Position numbers and translations under genes: made by a program. From assembly GCF_020921035.1 (NCBI RefSeq), contig NC_063157.1, forward strand, positions 21,035,015-21,099,014: DNA of 64,000 nucleotides, given 5' to 3'. The notes beneath the pieces were generated by a model. That model had not been told where the DNA came from. It saw only the letters and a program-made list of their open reading frames with translations, and searched no databases. Positions 1-10,230 of the stretch are shown here, one piece after another; position 1 is the first letter of the stretch; every line of letters begins with the position of its first letter. The stretch is from Rhodamnia argentea. Its lineage: Eukaryota > Streptophyta > Magnoliopsida > Myrtales > Myrtaceae.

Positions 1-597
1 ATCAACAGGAATATTTGACTAGTCGGGTGGCTGACTAGGTCAGACCATTATTTGAAATAGGCATAGTCACTTCGGATCTTTATTTGAAATAAATAAAACA
101 CTTTGGGCTCTTATTTGAAACAAGGACCACTTTAGGCCTTGTTTGAGAAAACGAAGACAATTGGTGCCCATATTTAAAATTTTTCCCAGTTTCTAATGAG
201 GGCCTGGCACCGACTGATTAAATATTCCAACTAGTCAAAGACATTTTGGTCCAAAGACAATTTTAATTCAAAATTATCTTTTATTTTACTATTTTCTTTG
301 CTACGGCCGGCAAGGGTCGCCCTTGCCCAATCCTCTCTAGGCATGGCACGTGGCCGACCTCCAACCACGGACGGAAAGAAAAGAAAGAAAAAAGTAAAAA
401 AAAATTAAATAAAAGATAAAAATGCTCTTGACCAATTTGAATGTTGGGCCATTCGTTGAGACTAACATAGCTACTTCATGCCATTATTTGAAAGAAAGTT
501 CACTTCGGACTCTTAAATGAGAAAACGACAGCACTTTAGGCCTTTATTTGAGAAAATAAGCGTACTTCATGCCCTCACTTAGAATTTTTCCTATAAA
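1..597. repeat. Non-autonomous repeat, family C (partial copy)
   Basis: The phrase tatttgaaat followed by cacttcgg or cactttagg recurs in both halves, around a GC-rich centre near 300-365 (ggcaagggtcgcccttgcc, self-complementary). The same layout occurs at 53071-53783, where both inverted ends can be seen. The left end lies outside the window or is rearranged. No coding sequence seen. Confidence 0.45.
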
Positions 598-984
598 ATT
601 AATGGATCAGAAAGAGGGAGAGAGACTAAAGTTTGTTACTGTGATACCAAGGGATTAGCATGAAGAACTTAAGGATCAACAAAGAAGTGGGAATTCTCCT
701 AACCTCCAACCGGATCTAAAGCAACGTTAAAAGTTTGAGCAACTGTACCCATCATACGAGTCCGGAGTCCGTTCAAGCACTCCAAAACGAACATGCAACA
801 TCCGAGGTGGTCCCATATGGGCTTACCGATTTGATAATTAAGGCAAACAATCTTATTTCTAACATCAATCGGTAATATTGGACAATAAGATTGTGAAACC
901 CGAGGCTTATTTCTTTCCTACCATAACCGACAGTAGCCTACTCATCCAAATGTCTACTCCTCTTGGGCCTAGAGCCAAAATCGT

Positions 985-1705
985 TAGAGGTAAGTAAAAA
1001 AGACCGCCGGAACCTTGACCGCCCGGACCGGACGGGGATCGATGGTCCGGTTTTTGATTTTAGGGGGATCCAGTCCGGTTCCCGACTCCTAAAATTGGAA
1101 TCGGTGACCAGGCAATCTGGTTCCCGGTTCTAGGGCCTATGACGGGACTAGATAGGACATGTCTCTCTTTTTAAAAAAAATTAGAAAAAACAAAGCTAAC
1201 ATTTACTTGTTGTTTAGGTTGAGGTCCTTTAGGGTTTCTTTACTTCACTTACGTGTAGCGCCGCGGACATTTTTTCTTACCTCTCCACTATCCACTCTCC
1301 ACTTCTCTCGCTACACAGACGAGTCCCGAGTCATCCCACCGCTTGCCTCACCTCAAACTTTATTGGCACCGTTTGCAACCAAGTCGCTGGTGGACGAGTT
1401 CGATCCGGAGCTACCAATTGAAAAGGCCTTCACTTCGCCGAGCTCGTGGTACACCGACCCTTGTTTCCTCGACCTCAAGCTCAATCGCGTCTTCTATAAA
1501 AATGTGCATCCACTTTTCGGAACGGCAAATCAGAAACCCTTGCGGCCGCTCGAGAATCGAACCGAACCAATGGTCCGATCCGGTTCCCGGTTCCGAGGGT
1601 GGCCGGTCTAGTCCGCGGTTCCGAAAAGTACGGCCTGGGACCACCGGTCCAGTTCCCAATTTTTTATGGAAACCGGACCGGACCGGGAACCGCTCACTCT
1701 TAAAA
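985..1705. mobile_element. Accgg-rich inserted element, type unknown (DNA-transposon-like)
   Basis: The flank seen uninterrupted near 8461-8490 is split here by about 0.7 kb. The insert is rich in accgg/ccggt motifs in opposite orientations at its two ends (for example ccggttcccg near 1074 and accggaccgggaacc near 1675), as in some hAT-like elements with subterminal repeats. Short open frames inside are not convincing. The ends are approximate and I could not define a target-site duplication. Confidence 0.35.
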
Positions 1706-2003
1706 ATTGTATGGATCACGTTTCAAAGCTCCGCAATTTCCTCCATGAATGGACATGAAATGAATCCCGGAATGTCGCAAACTCATGAAAGAGCTTAGAC
1801 GACTATACTCTCTTGCCCAATAAGGAACAAGCACAAGTACTCGTGCTAGAACGCATAGATTTCAGTATGCAAGCACTACCTTTCACTTTTAGACCAAACC
1901 GAATCGAGTGATACAATGAACTTCATCGAGAGATTTTGGGAAGACGAGTGAGCTATGCTTTCATTTTTGTTGGAATTCAAAGCGATGACGTATTTCTTGC
2001 TTT

Positions 2004-2413
2004 GAGGAAAGATGACACAAATAGTCCATGAATTGGCCTAATGAGCAATGCGGTCTTTGAATTTTTATTTTGTTTAACATAATCCGTGAACTTTAGCAGA
2101 ATATGCAATGTCGTCCTGAAACTTTAAATTTGTTTAATGTAATCCATGAATTTGTTATACATGTCAGTCCCTAATTTATATGAAAATGTTCAATGTTATC
2201 CTTCCATTAATTCAAGTTCGGGGACAACACCGATAATTCAAGAACTAGATTGAATATAAACAAAAAATTTATGGATCGGATTGAACAAATTAAAAGTTCG
2301 GGGATAACATTGCACATTAGAATAAAATTCAAGGGCCACATTGAACAAATTAAAAATTCGGAAACCACATTATATATTAGACCAAAAATTAGGGATCATT
2401 TGTGTTATTATCC
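2004..2413. repeat. Palindromic MITE-like repeat, family D (copy 1)
   Basis: The left end reads gatgacacaaatagtccatg and the right end reads gggatcatttgtgttattatcc, which is an imperfect inverted repeat. Between them, phrases such as gtccatgaactt and ttgaacaaattaaaagttc recur in both orientations. Further copies lie at 33660-34184 and 55021-55386. It is non-coding. Confidence 0.55.
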
Positions 2414-2826
2414 TCGTGCGCACAAGACAAAGTGAGAGCTGCAATAGAGTCAAGTAGGTGACAAGAGGGGACAAATGCCGTGAGATCATGGGCTCGGCGA
2501 TGAGCCTGCCCAACCCAATCCAACCGTACAAATAGGCCTAGATAGCAATTTGGGCTAAGCCCGAATATGCCTGGTCTAGGCCCACCCGATCCCAGTAAAC
2601 AGTGAGTTGGATCTTTTCTTGATGGGCCCTCAAATATGAGTAGCTCACTCAGCTTCTATAATGTATGGCTATGATCGCTTTTGATATGAACCCACCCTGG
2701 AACGTGCCCCGCGATTTATGCACTTTTGAGATTCGATTGGGGTCTTGTATAGTTCTGCTCCTAATCTATGAAAGTTCGATGCCAATTGGCTATCCGATCG
2801 TCCTGGCCTAGCTACGGGCTAGGTTT

Positions 2827-3147
2827 TTCACTAGCTTAAATATATTATAAGTGCCAAAATTTATATGTGATGCTCACTTTAGTACCAGAACTTTCAAACC
2901 GATCACTTAAGTATCAAATTTTTTGAAAAACGATCACTTCGGTGTCAACTCCAACGAGCCATGTCGGCTCAAATATTAATTAAAAATAGGCCATGTCGAA
3001 TTTCCGGCTGATCACGTCGACTCAAATTGGAATAGGCAATGAAGTAAAAGGTTTTTAAGAAATTTGGTACTTAAGTGATTGTTTTAAAAATTTTGACACT
3101 AAAGTGAGCTCTGTACACAAGATTTAACACTTTTAGTGAACTTTATC
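2827..3147. mobile_element. MITE with terminal inverted repeats, family E
   Basis: The SOT flank reads continuously from ggcc..ggttagc into catgtgatgt at 8840-8875, but is split at this point. The inserted piece begins ttcactag..aagtgcc..gctcactttagtacc and ends with gacactaaagtgagc..aacacttttagtgaac, so the two ends are inverted copies of each other. It is short and non-coding. The boundaries are good to about 10 bases. Confidence 0.5.
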
Positions 3148-3734
3148 CTTTTTCGCATGTGATGTGTAAATCTGGGGCTTACAATGGTCCCTCCTCCAAC
3201 AGACAATGGTACGTCTATCTGCGTTTTCATTTTGTGGCCTGCAATCTCCTTCGCAAGCAATAAGGACGAATGGGAATATGAGAAGAAGACATCATTGCTA
3301 AGATATATATTTAGAGCGAGATGCCGACTTGTCAAATGGGTTAATGCTAAAATCACTCAATCCCCAATGATTTTGCTAGAGAATGACTGTTCACAAGAAA
3401 ACCTTCGATCGGCACTAACAGTAGAGTAAATAATAATCTTGTAGCCAAAAAAACAGCCCACTTGGAAATTTTTAAAACAATTGGTAATCTTAGAGACAAT
3501 TGACTGGACAAATGAGTTTCAATCACTTTTCCTATGAACAATATTCTAAATTTACTATCGGCTATTCAAATTTACCATGGAGGGAACAAACGTCCATTAG
3601 GGTTCTCTGATCATTCGTCGCGTGTGTAAAGTGGTGACCAAAAATAAAATAAAAATAAAAACTAACGCTCACTATCTACAAAAAGATCAGCGCTTCGCAT
3701 TCATCTTCTTGTTTCGATTCTTACTCGAACATCC

Positions 3735-4727
3735 ATGGCACACCAGCAACTTTCTTCGCTGTCCGACGTCTCAAGTAGTAAAGAGCATGACCAGGAGGAT
3801 GCCATTGATGAACTAATTGCTTCACTTCCCATAAGCAAAGGCTTGGTTCGTCCTGTCCATAGCCTTTATCAAAACTTCTGGTGCCCGACCCCCCTGCTTC
3901 CGAACCTGATCGCGTTCCAGCGGCACTTCGAAGCCAAAGACAAGGACATTCTACTGGTCTCTCATCCCAAATCAGGGACCACCTGGCCAAAGGCCCTAGT
4001 TTTCTCCGTCGTCAACCGCTCCCGCTTCGGCATCTCCAACACGCCCTTGCTCTCTTCAAACCCCCATGAAGTAGTCCCTTTCATCGAGCATAAGCCGTGG
4101 CCCGGCCCAGATGGCATGACGGAGCCGAGGCTCTTGGCGACGCACATCCCTTACCCAGCCTTGCCGGAGAGCGTCCGGCGGTCAGACTGCCCGATCATTT
4201 ACATCTGCCGGAACCCACTAGACACCGTGGTTTCCTCTTGGCACTTCCACCTCCAGGTGGCACGGTCGGAGGACCGGCCGGAGTGGTCCTTGGAGGAGCA
4301 TTTCGAGACCTTTTGCCGAGAGGAAATCATGTTCAGGCCCTTTTGGGATCACATCACGGGGTACTGGAAGGAGAGCTTGGAGAGGCCACGGAAGGTGTTG
4401 TTCCTCAAGTATGAGGACTTGAAAGAGGATATAGTGGGACAGCTGAAGAAGGTGGCCGAGTTTGTGGGGCTTCCCTTCACTGAGGAGGAAGAGGAGGGCG
4501 GCGTGATTGAAGAGATAGCCAAAATGTGTAGCTTGAAGACCCTCCAGGGCCTGGAGGTCAACAAATCCGGCAAATTACTGAATACAATCCTGGAGAAGAG
4601 AAGCTTTTTCAGGAAAGGGGTGGTGGGTGATTGGGTTGACCATGTCGCTCCTTCCATGGTGGATCGCGTCAACAGCATCATGCAAGAGAAAATTAGCCCA
4701 TTGGGGTTACGCTTCAAAACACGTTGA
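3735..4727 (+). CDS. Cytosolic sulfotransferase SOT-1
   Basis: Predicted 330-residue single-exon enzyme of the plant soluble sulfotransferase family, which moves a sulfuryl group from PAPS to a small hydroxylated acceptor such as a flavonol, steroid or hormone in the cytosol. The acceptor cannot be read from sequence. Visible family marks: the 5'-phosphosulfate loop PKSGTTW near residue 78, the catalytic His in ATHIPY, the 3'-phosphate site YICRNPLDTVVSSWHF, and the C-terminal RKGVVGDW. Length is normal for the family. The start MAHQQLSS is shared with the paralogues and follows a conserved leader. Odd point: the residue after PKSGTTW is Pro, where SOT-2, SOT-3 and most plant members have Leu, so PAPS binding may be affected. 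It differs from SOT-2 at many positions, so it is an older paralogue. Confidence 0.93.
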   Translation: MAHQQLSSLSDVSSSKEHDQEDAIDELIASLPISKGLVRPVHSLYQNFWCPTPLLPNLIAFQRHFEAKDKDILLVSHPKSGTTWPKALVFSVVNRSRFGISNTPLLSSNPHEVVPFIEHKPWPGPDGMTEPRLLATHIPYPALPESVRRSDCPIIYICRNPLDTVVSSWHFHLQVARSEDRPEWSLEEHFETFCREEIMFRPFWDHITGYWKESLERPRKVLFLKYEDLKEDIVGQLKKVAEFVGLPFTEEEEEGGVIEEIAKMCSLKTLQGLEVNKSGKLLNTILEKRSFFRKGVVGDWVDHVAPSMVDRVNSIMQEKISPLGLRFKTR

Positions 4728-6340
4728 GTGTTAATCACTTTCGCTTTCTCTACGCGTGTCTGTAGAAATAAGCAAAGTTAATAATGGATAGCTCTGCAAT
4801 CCTCCTTCCTTATTGGTGCAGTACAGTCTGTACAGAGATCTTGGTAATCGTTGACTTCTCTGTCGCTAGAGACCAAACAAGTATTTGATGTTGACCAGCT
4901 GTAAGGAAAGCCAAAAAGAGAGAGGATGTTTTGCGTTCGAAATCACAATCTGCTTTGTAGTTCCCAATCTCATCTCATGTTCTTTTGTTTTTCGAATAGG
5001 TTGTTCTTTGAGAACTAGATAGGAATTTTGAAATCAGGAGATTAGAAAGAGAAAGGAGGGAGGAAAAAAAAATTATACTTAAACTGTCTTACTTGTCATT
5101 GTGACGCCAAGGGTTCATATACAGATTGGGAAATTAGAAACGAAATAAAGAATCTAAAGTTTCGACTAGATAAGCACGTCATACTTCACTGGCACTATGG
5201 CTCTGTTTGTTTCGCTGAAAATAAATGATTTCAATAATATTTTCCTAATAATATCACTCGTATTGCTTGAAGTAGTTAATCAATGAAAAATATCTTAACT
5301 ATTAATAAGAATATATCTCTAAAAAAATTTGTAGACAATGAAAATATTTTTCGTTAGTTCATTTTTATAAGTGATATGAGCGACCATTTTTAGTATAATC
5401 GATTACCATACTGAAAAAAAAAAATCGCGAAACCTTATGCATTTTTTTCCCGCCTTAACTTTTGAGTAGGCTACTCATCTAAATGTGAAATGCACATAGA
5501 CTTTGTCCTCGATTTGGTTCATAATGGACATAAAATGATTATGATCCAACCGAATGTCACAAAATCATGGAAGGGAACCTATTTACTAATTATTCGAATT
5601 CTTGTAAATTTCCTAATCTAACGTGGGTGTCCTGCTTTGATTACATGTGAGACGTGGGCTTACTTTGATGTACAAAAGGTAGGTCGTGATATGTATCGCC
5701 TCATCAATACACAGAATGATCGGAAATTATGTGGGTTTCAATCCCATCCTATTGTAAACTACAAATCTGTTAATCATGAGAAACCAAACATGAGTCTTTT
5801 AGGGTATAAAGTGGGTGCAGAAGCGGGGAAAATAAGTTTAAAATATACCAAAAAAATGTAATATCTCTTAAAAATTGGCGTAAAAAGCTTATTTAGGGTG
5901 CGTTTGTTTGAATGAAAGTATTTTCCGGACTTCCACCTATTTGGTTTATCGAAAATGACTTAGTCAACGGAAAGCACAATCTACGAAAAATTCATACATA
6001 AAATTGGGATGGTGAATTTCTAACTCTAAAGAGATGAAAACACTTTTTAGAATTGTTCATCTCAAATTAATTTTTCCAATTCAATTGATTTTTGTTATCG
6101 AGAATATCAACAGTACTTTACTTATGATATTGAACTCAATCATTCTTTATCTTGGATCCCCCCACAAATACTATAGTGTGGAAAAGATTCAATGAGCAAT
6201 TGCACCGAGATATAAGGAAAGCATGCTTTGTCTCTCTTGCATTGAACCTAATGAAGATCAGTTTACTCCAACGTCTACGTTACAACAAGGGATGTGCTAT
6301 TCTGGGGCAAGTATCCCAGAAGCTCCAGTATTAGGTGATT
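4728..6340. other. Intergenic: SOT-1 3' flank and repeat debris
   Basis: The first 130 bases resemble the 3' flank of SOT-2 and SOT-3 (aagttaataatggat, ttattggtgcagtacag, cttctctgtcgc). The rest is AT-rich with short repeat fragments. A relic of the flank block (cattgtgacgccaaggg) occurs near 5097. The short frames at 5637-5861 and 6152-6334 have no recognisable domain. I see no gene. Confidence 0.5.
5199..5412. repeat. MITE-like repeat, family F
   Basis: It starts ggctctgtttgtttcgctga and continues aaaataaatgatttc, like the copies at 14145 and 22555 that start gctccgtttgttttatgg. This is a common plant non-autonomous repeat style. A weaker relative begins near 5898 (gggtgcgtttgtttgaatg). 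The ends are approximate. Confidence 0.4.
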
Positions 6341-6456
6341 TGTGACCGAAAGCACCCAAACAACTAGAAAAAATGACACATCTTTTCGCTCTCCCAGGGT
6401 TTGCCCCCTTTCCAAACGGCGGCCAAGCCCCTCCTGTAGCAAATCTCCCTTTCCCT

Positions 6457-6487
<31 letters not shown>

Positions 6488-7240
6488 TTCCCTTTTGTTT
6501 TTATATTTCTCATATCATCAACTTCTTCTTGAAGATTTTATCATTAATTTCAAACGATCCCGTCGACTTCTTCCTCATAGAGAGTTTTATCTGGTGAGCT
6601 CGGAAGTTCAAAGCGTGAGTGACTTGAAAGAACCAGCTATTCCGAATCTGCTTGCTCACTTCGGCTCTGGTGCTTGCTCCATATAGTCGAGCAAGGCTCT
6701 TCTCTACTGCTTCGGAAGGCGGCTTATCTAAAAGTAATTTTACAATCGGTTGGTATTTCTTTTGCAAGTCTTCTCCCTCGATCTAGAGTTAAATTTAGAT
6801 TTGGATACTCTTCTATTCCGATTTAGAAATAGATCTAGAATTTATAATGCATTTTCTGTACTTTCTCAACCTATTGGAGTTGTTCTTATCTTTTTTCGAT
6901 GATGGTGCTGGGAACACCGAACATAGACGCGCATAGCCTCTTGGCAAAGCCGTAAGTGGAGAAGAATATCTCGGTGTGTGCTCATCACTAATGCGAGATT
7001 CGGTGATTGATCACCTTTTGGGCTTTGATGTTATTTCGGACCCGTCTTTGTGGTGAATTGAGCGAATCTCTATAGATCGTATTAAGTTGATTTATCTTTC
7101 GGATTTATTTGTTTAGTTTAATTTTCATCTTTATCTTGAAGCAATGTACCTCTCTTTCTAGTAAAATTAAAATATTCCTTTTGACAAAAAAAAAAAAAAA
7201 TAGAAAAACTCATTGCGGTCCAACTTATCTATCCCCCGTT
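6341..7240. other. Intergenic, possible LINE 3' end
   Basis: No convincing gene is present. The plus-strand frame 6342-6686 encodes low-complexity sequence made by a microsatellite. From about 6870 the sequence ends in ccttttgac followed by a run of A at 7187-7201, the style of a plant L1 3' tail, but no reverse-transcriptase sequence is visible. Treat this as a weak lead. Confidence 0.25.
6457..6486. repeat. Hexanucleotide microsatellite (tcgtcc)5
   Basis: Five exact tandem copies of tcgtcc lie inside a pyrimidine-rich stretch. Confidence 0.85.
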
Positions 7241-7823
7241 GGGAAAAGTACCAAAAAAGCACTAAACCTATTACATTGGCAACATTTCAGTGCTAAACTT
7301 TTTAATTGGACTAATTGAGTCATAAACCTTTTTGCATTAGTACTAATTGAATCCTTCTAGCCAATTTTAGCCGAAAATCACTAATGTGAATGCCGGTCAT
7401 CCTATATGGCACGGCTAGTGCTGACATTGACATTTTTATATTTTAAATTGATTAATAGTTTTTTTATTTTTTTTCCTTTTTTGGAAATTTTTTTTTCTAT
7501 TGGCCAACAAGGGCCGCGGCTCCCTCGCTTGGCCTAGATCGAGGCAGGGCATCGTGGCCCTAACTGGCCAGGAAAAAAAATGAAGAAGTAAAGCCCAGAT
7601 AAAGAAAAATAATGAACAAAAGAAATTATCAAAAAGTTCACAATATTATTACATGAATAATAACAATTGTCCACGTCGGTGCCCTTGCCAAAATTCGCTG
7701 AGTGGACTCAATTAGTACGAATGCAAAAAAAAAAAAAGTTAGGACTAAATTGTTCCAATTAAAAGATTTAGGATTGAATTGGTACTAATGTGATACGTTT
7801 AAGACTTTTTTGGTACTTTTCCC
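7241..7823. mobile_element. Mutator-like MITE, family A (complete copy)
   Basis: The left end reads gggaaaagtaccaaaaaag and the right end is its exact inverse, cttttttggtacttttccc. The inverted similarity continues for about 40 bases. The flanks atcccccgtt and atcccctatt look like a 10-bp target duplication with two mismatches, as expected for Mutator-type insertion. The centre is GC-rich (ggccgcggctccctcgcttggcc) and there is no coding sequence. Related copies lie at 23094-23420 (truncated) and 52236-52684. Confidence 0.75.
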
Positions 7824-8245
7824 ATCCCCTATTCGAAACTTTGCCCCAAGACATTCCACCCGTTTATCCACAAAACAGATAACTGCAAAAAAGGAAGTGA
7901 GAAAGAGTCTTTATTAGTTATGATGATAGCTTGCATCCGGTAGCGTAAACTGCTATAGTTTTACACTTGATATAAGCATTCGAGAACGCAATCTCTTTTC
8001 TCGTTCATTCAGTCGCGCAAGTAAAATTAGTACGAATATCATCCATGGAGATATGAAACACTTTTGCTTTTAACAAAAAGATCCATCGAACGGTAACAAG
8101 CACCGGTAGCGACCAAATCAATCAAACCCTGCTCCGGTGTCGACCACCCTTGAGCTTCAAAGTTCTTTTGGTAGTCCATGTCAACTTTTTTTTTTTTTTT
8201 AAACATGATGATTCGTGAAGCACGGAATATAGATTATGAAATTTG

Positions 8246-9134
8246 TGGATCGGAAAGAGGGAGAGAGACTAAAACGTGTTCTTGTGACACCAGAGGACTG
8301 ACATGAACAGCTTAAGGATCAACAATGAATTGGGAATTCTCCTGACGTCCAATAGGATCTAAATGAACATTGAAAGTTTGAGCAACTGTGCTCATCATAC
8401 AGGTGTGGAATCTGTTCAAGCGCTCCCAAAACTGGGAGTAGTCTACTCGTCCAAATGTATATTCCTCTTGGTCCTAGAGCCAAAACCGGATGGGTCGCAT
8501 CTCGAAGCTCATGCAATTTCCTACGTGAATCGATACGAAATGCATAACGATCTTGCCAAGCCAAAATCTCGCAAAAACTCATGAAAGAAACCTAGACCGC
8601 TGTACCTTCTTGCCCAGTAAGGAACAAGACCAAGTAATCATGCTCGGACGCAGAGATTTCGGAAGGCGAGCACTTACTTTTGGCTATTTTCTTGATGGGC
8701 CCTCAAATGTGAGTAGCTCACTCAGCTCTGTAATGGATGCCCACGTTTCATCCACTTCTAAGATGTGATTGCGGTCTTGCGTAGTTCTGTCAAAAAGACA
8801 TGAAAGTTCGATTACAATGGGCTGTCCAATCGTCGTGGCCTGGCCACTGGTTAGCTTTTCAGCATGTGATGTATAAAAAGCGGACCGGGGAGACGCCCGA
8901 GTTCCAGCATTGACAACATCTAGATCCATGAAAAAATCGACTGCGATGTGGCAATCACGCAAAATGGTCCCTCAACTCTGACAATAATACGTCCGTGTTT
9001 TGATTTTGTGGCCTGAGATTTCTCCTCTGCAAACGACAAGGACGGAGGAGAATTGCGGGGAAAAGATATCATAGCTGTCCAAGGTGCGGATTTATCAGTT
9101 GGGTTGATGCTAAAATGGTTCAATAACTGAAGAT
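8246..9134 (+). other. Uninterrupted SOT upstream flank block (SOT-2 unit)
   Basis: It starts gatcggaaagagggagagagac, matching 608 onward, and runs colinearly with the SOT-1 flank to about 9134 (gggttgatgctaaaatggttc against gggttaatgctaaaatcac at 3338). It is the cleanest copy of the block and was used to recognise the insertions at 985-1705, 2004-2413 and 2827-3147. The matching last part of the flank resumes near 10980-11430 upstream of SOT-2, so 9135-10980 is probably inserted or rearranged DNA. Confidence 0.6.
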
Positions 9135-9876
9135 TGTGTTGAAAAAAAGAAAAAATCTTCTAGGGGCCAATATCAAAGGGAAAACCGTGTCGACCCAGCA
9201 TGAGGATAATAGTAGTCCCATGGAAGCCGAAGTGAGAGCTCTCAAGACACTAATGAAACGCGAGAAGCAAGATGCGGCAAAGCTCAAGAAAGAAAATTCC
9301 AGATTGGAGATGATGTCAATTGTGTCCCGGATGATTTTAGCTCACCTTTGTTGGAAATCTGTAGGAGAAGGATGTGCAAAGTTTGCCATAGACTGGTCAG
9401 CAGACATTGATTGTGTAAAGGCATGTGTGAGTTGATGTTTTGTAATCGTGACATGTTTGGTAGAAATGAAATTCCGTGGGGACAATGCAATGTTCGGATT
9501 TTGCACGTATTAGTTCCATGCAGACATTTTTACATATGAAATGGTCTAATTTCGCACACATTTTTTTTTTTTGGGGCATAGGAAATTTGCTAGCCATAGT
9601 CTCAGATTGCACATATGATTTCCTTGCAGACATGCTTTGCACGTCGCTTTTATCAGGCACGGTTTGAATTGGAAATGATAATTAATAGAAAAGTTTAGAA
9701 AATAAAAGCATATTTCATTCCAATAAAAGAGGGATCACAGGAGATAATATCTACTGCAAGACACCAGATTTCAGCCATGTAGTGCGTTTTCCCAGCACAT
9801 GGAAGGTCTCGTCAACAAGTGCAAATTCCCTCCCATTGTCACCATCACCGTCCCCATCATCTCCTGTGCTCCTGTG
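9135..9876. other. Unrecognised insert with one short coiled-coil-like frame
   Basis: A plus-strand frame at 9136-9435 encodes 99 residues with a charged, helix-prone stretch (MEAEVRALKTLMKREKQ) that could form a short coiled coil. I do not recognise a family, and the frame could be a fragment of a transposon or a chance frame. The region interrupts a duplicated SOT flank, which favours inserted DNA. Nothing else was identified. Confidence 0.25.
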
Positions 9877-9894
9877 TTGCTTTCTTGGGGCTTT

Positions 9895-10230
9895 GTATAT
9901 TACGAAAAATTCTACAATAATATATTTTTGATAAATTTATTTTAAATTAATTTTTTAACTACTGAAAATCTTAAATTAATATACTTATGATAAATTTACT
10001 TTCCTTTACCTTTTATTAAATTGAATTAATACCACGAAAAATCTCAAATTATTATACCTATGACAAATGAATGGTAAAAACCTCAACTACACACGTTATC
10101 CAACTCGGTAATTTGATAGTAAAATTCAATAAAAATGAATACATAATAAATTTATCACAAATGTACTAATATGGGTGTTTAATACATTTATCACTAATGT
10201 ACCAGTTTGAATTTTTTTCAAGATTTTAAC
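9895..10230. mobile_element. MITE-like element, family B (unit A copy)
   Basis: Repeated phrases of the type accacgaaaaatctcaaatta, gataaatttac and, near the right end, aatttatcacaaatgtac in inverse orientation resemble the better-bounded element at 51481-51972. It is duplicated along with the unit at 15073-15405. It is non-coding and its ends are approximate. Confidence 0.45.

Larger units (their letters stand above)
598..3734 (+). other. Duplicated sulfotransferase upstream flank of SOT-1, broken up by three insertions
   Basis: Stretches at about 600-985, 1705-2000, 2556-2826 and 3148-3730 match, in the same order, the blocks at 8246-9134 and 49742-50690, which lie upstream of other SOT copies. 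Comparison with the cleaner copy at 8246-9134 shows that the pieces between them are insertions: an accgg-rich element, a family D repeat and a family E MITE. The last 50 bases before the ATG (gatcagcgcttcgc through cttactcgaacatcc) are conserved in front of SOT-2, SOT-3 and the relic at 50691, so they are probably the shared 5' leader. No TATA box could be assigned with confidence. Confidence 0.65.

Noticed and set aside
6342-6686. 114-residue frame with a LVLVLVLVLS run
   Set aside because: The run comes from the (tcgtcc)5 microsatellite; no other support for a gene.
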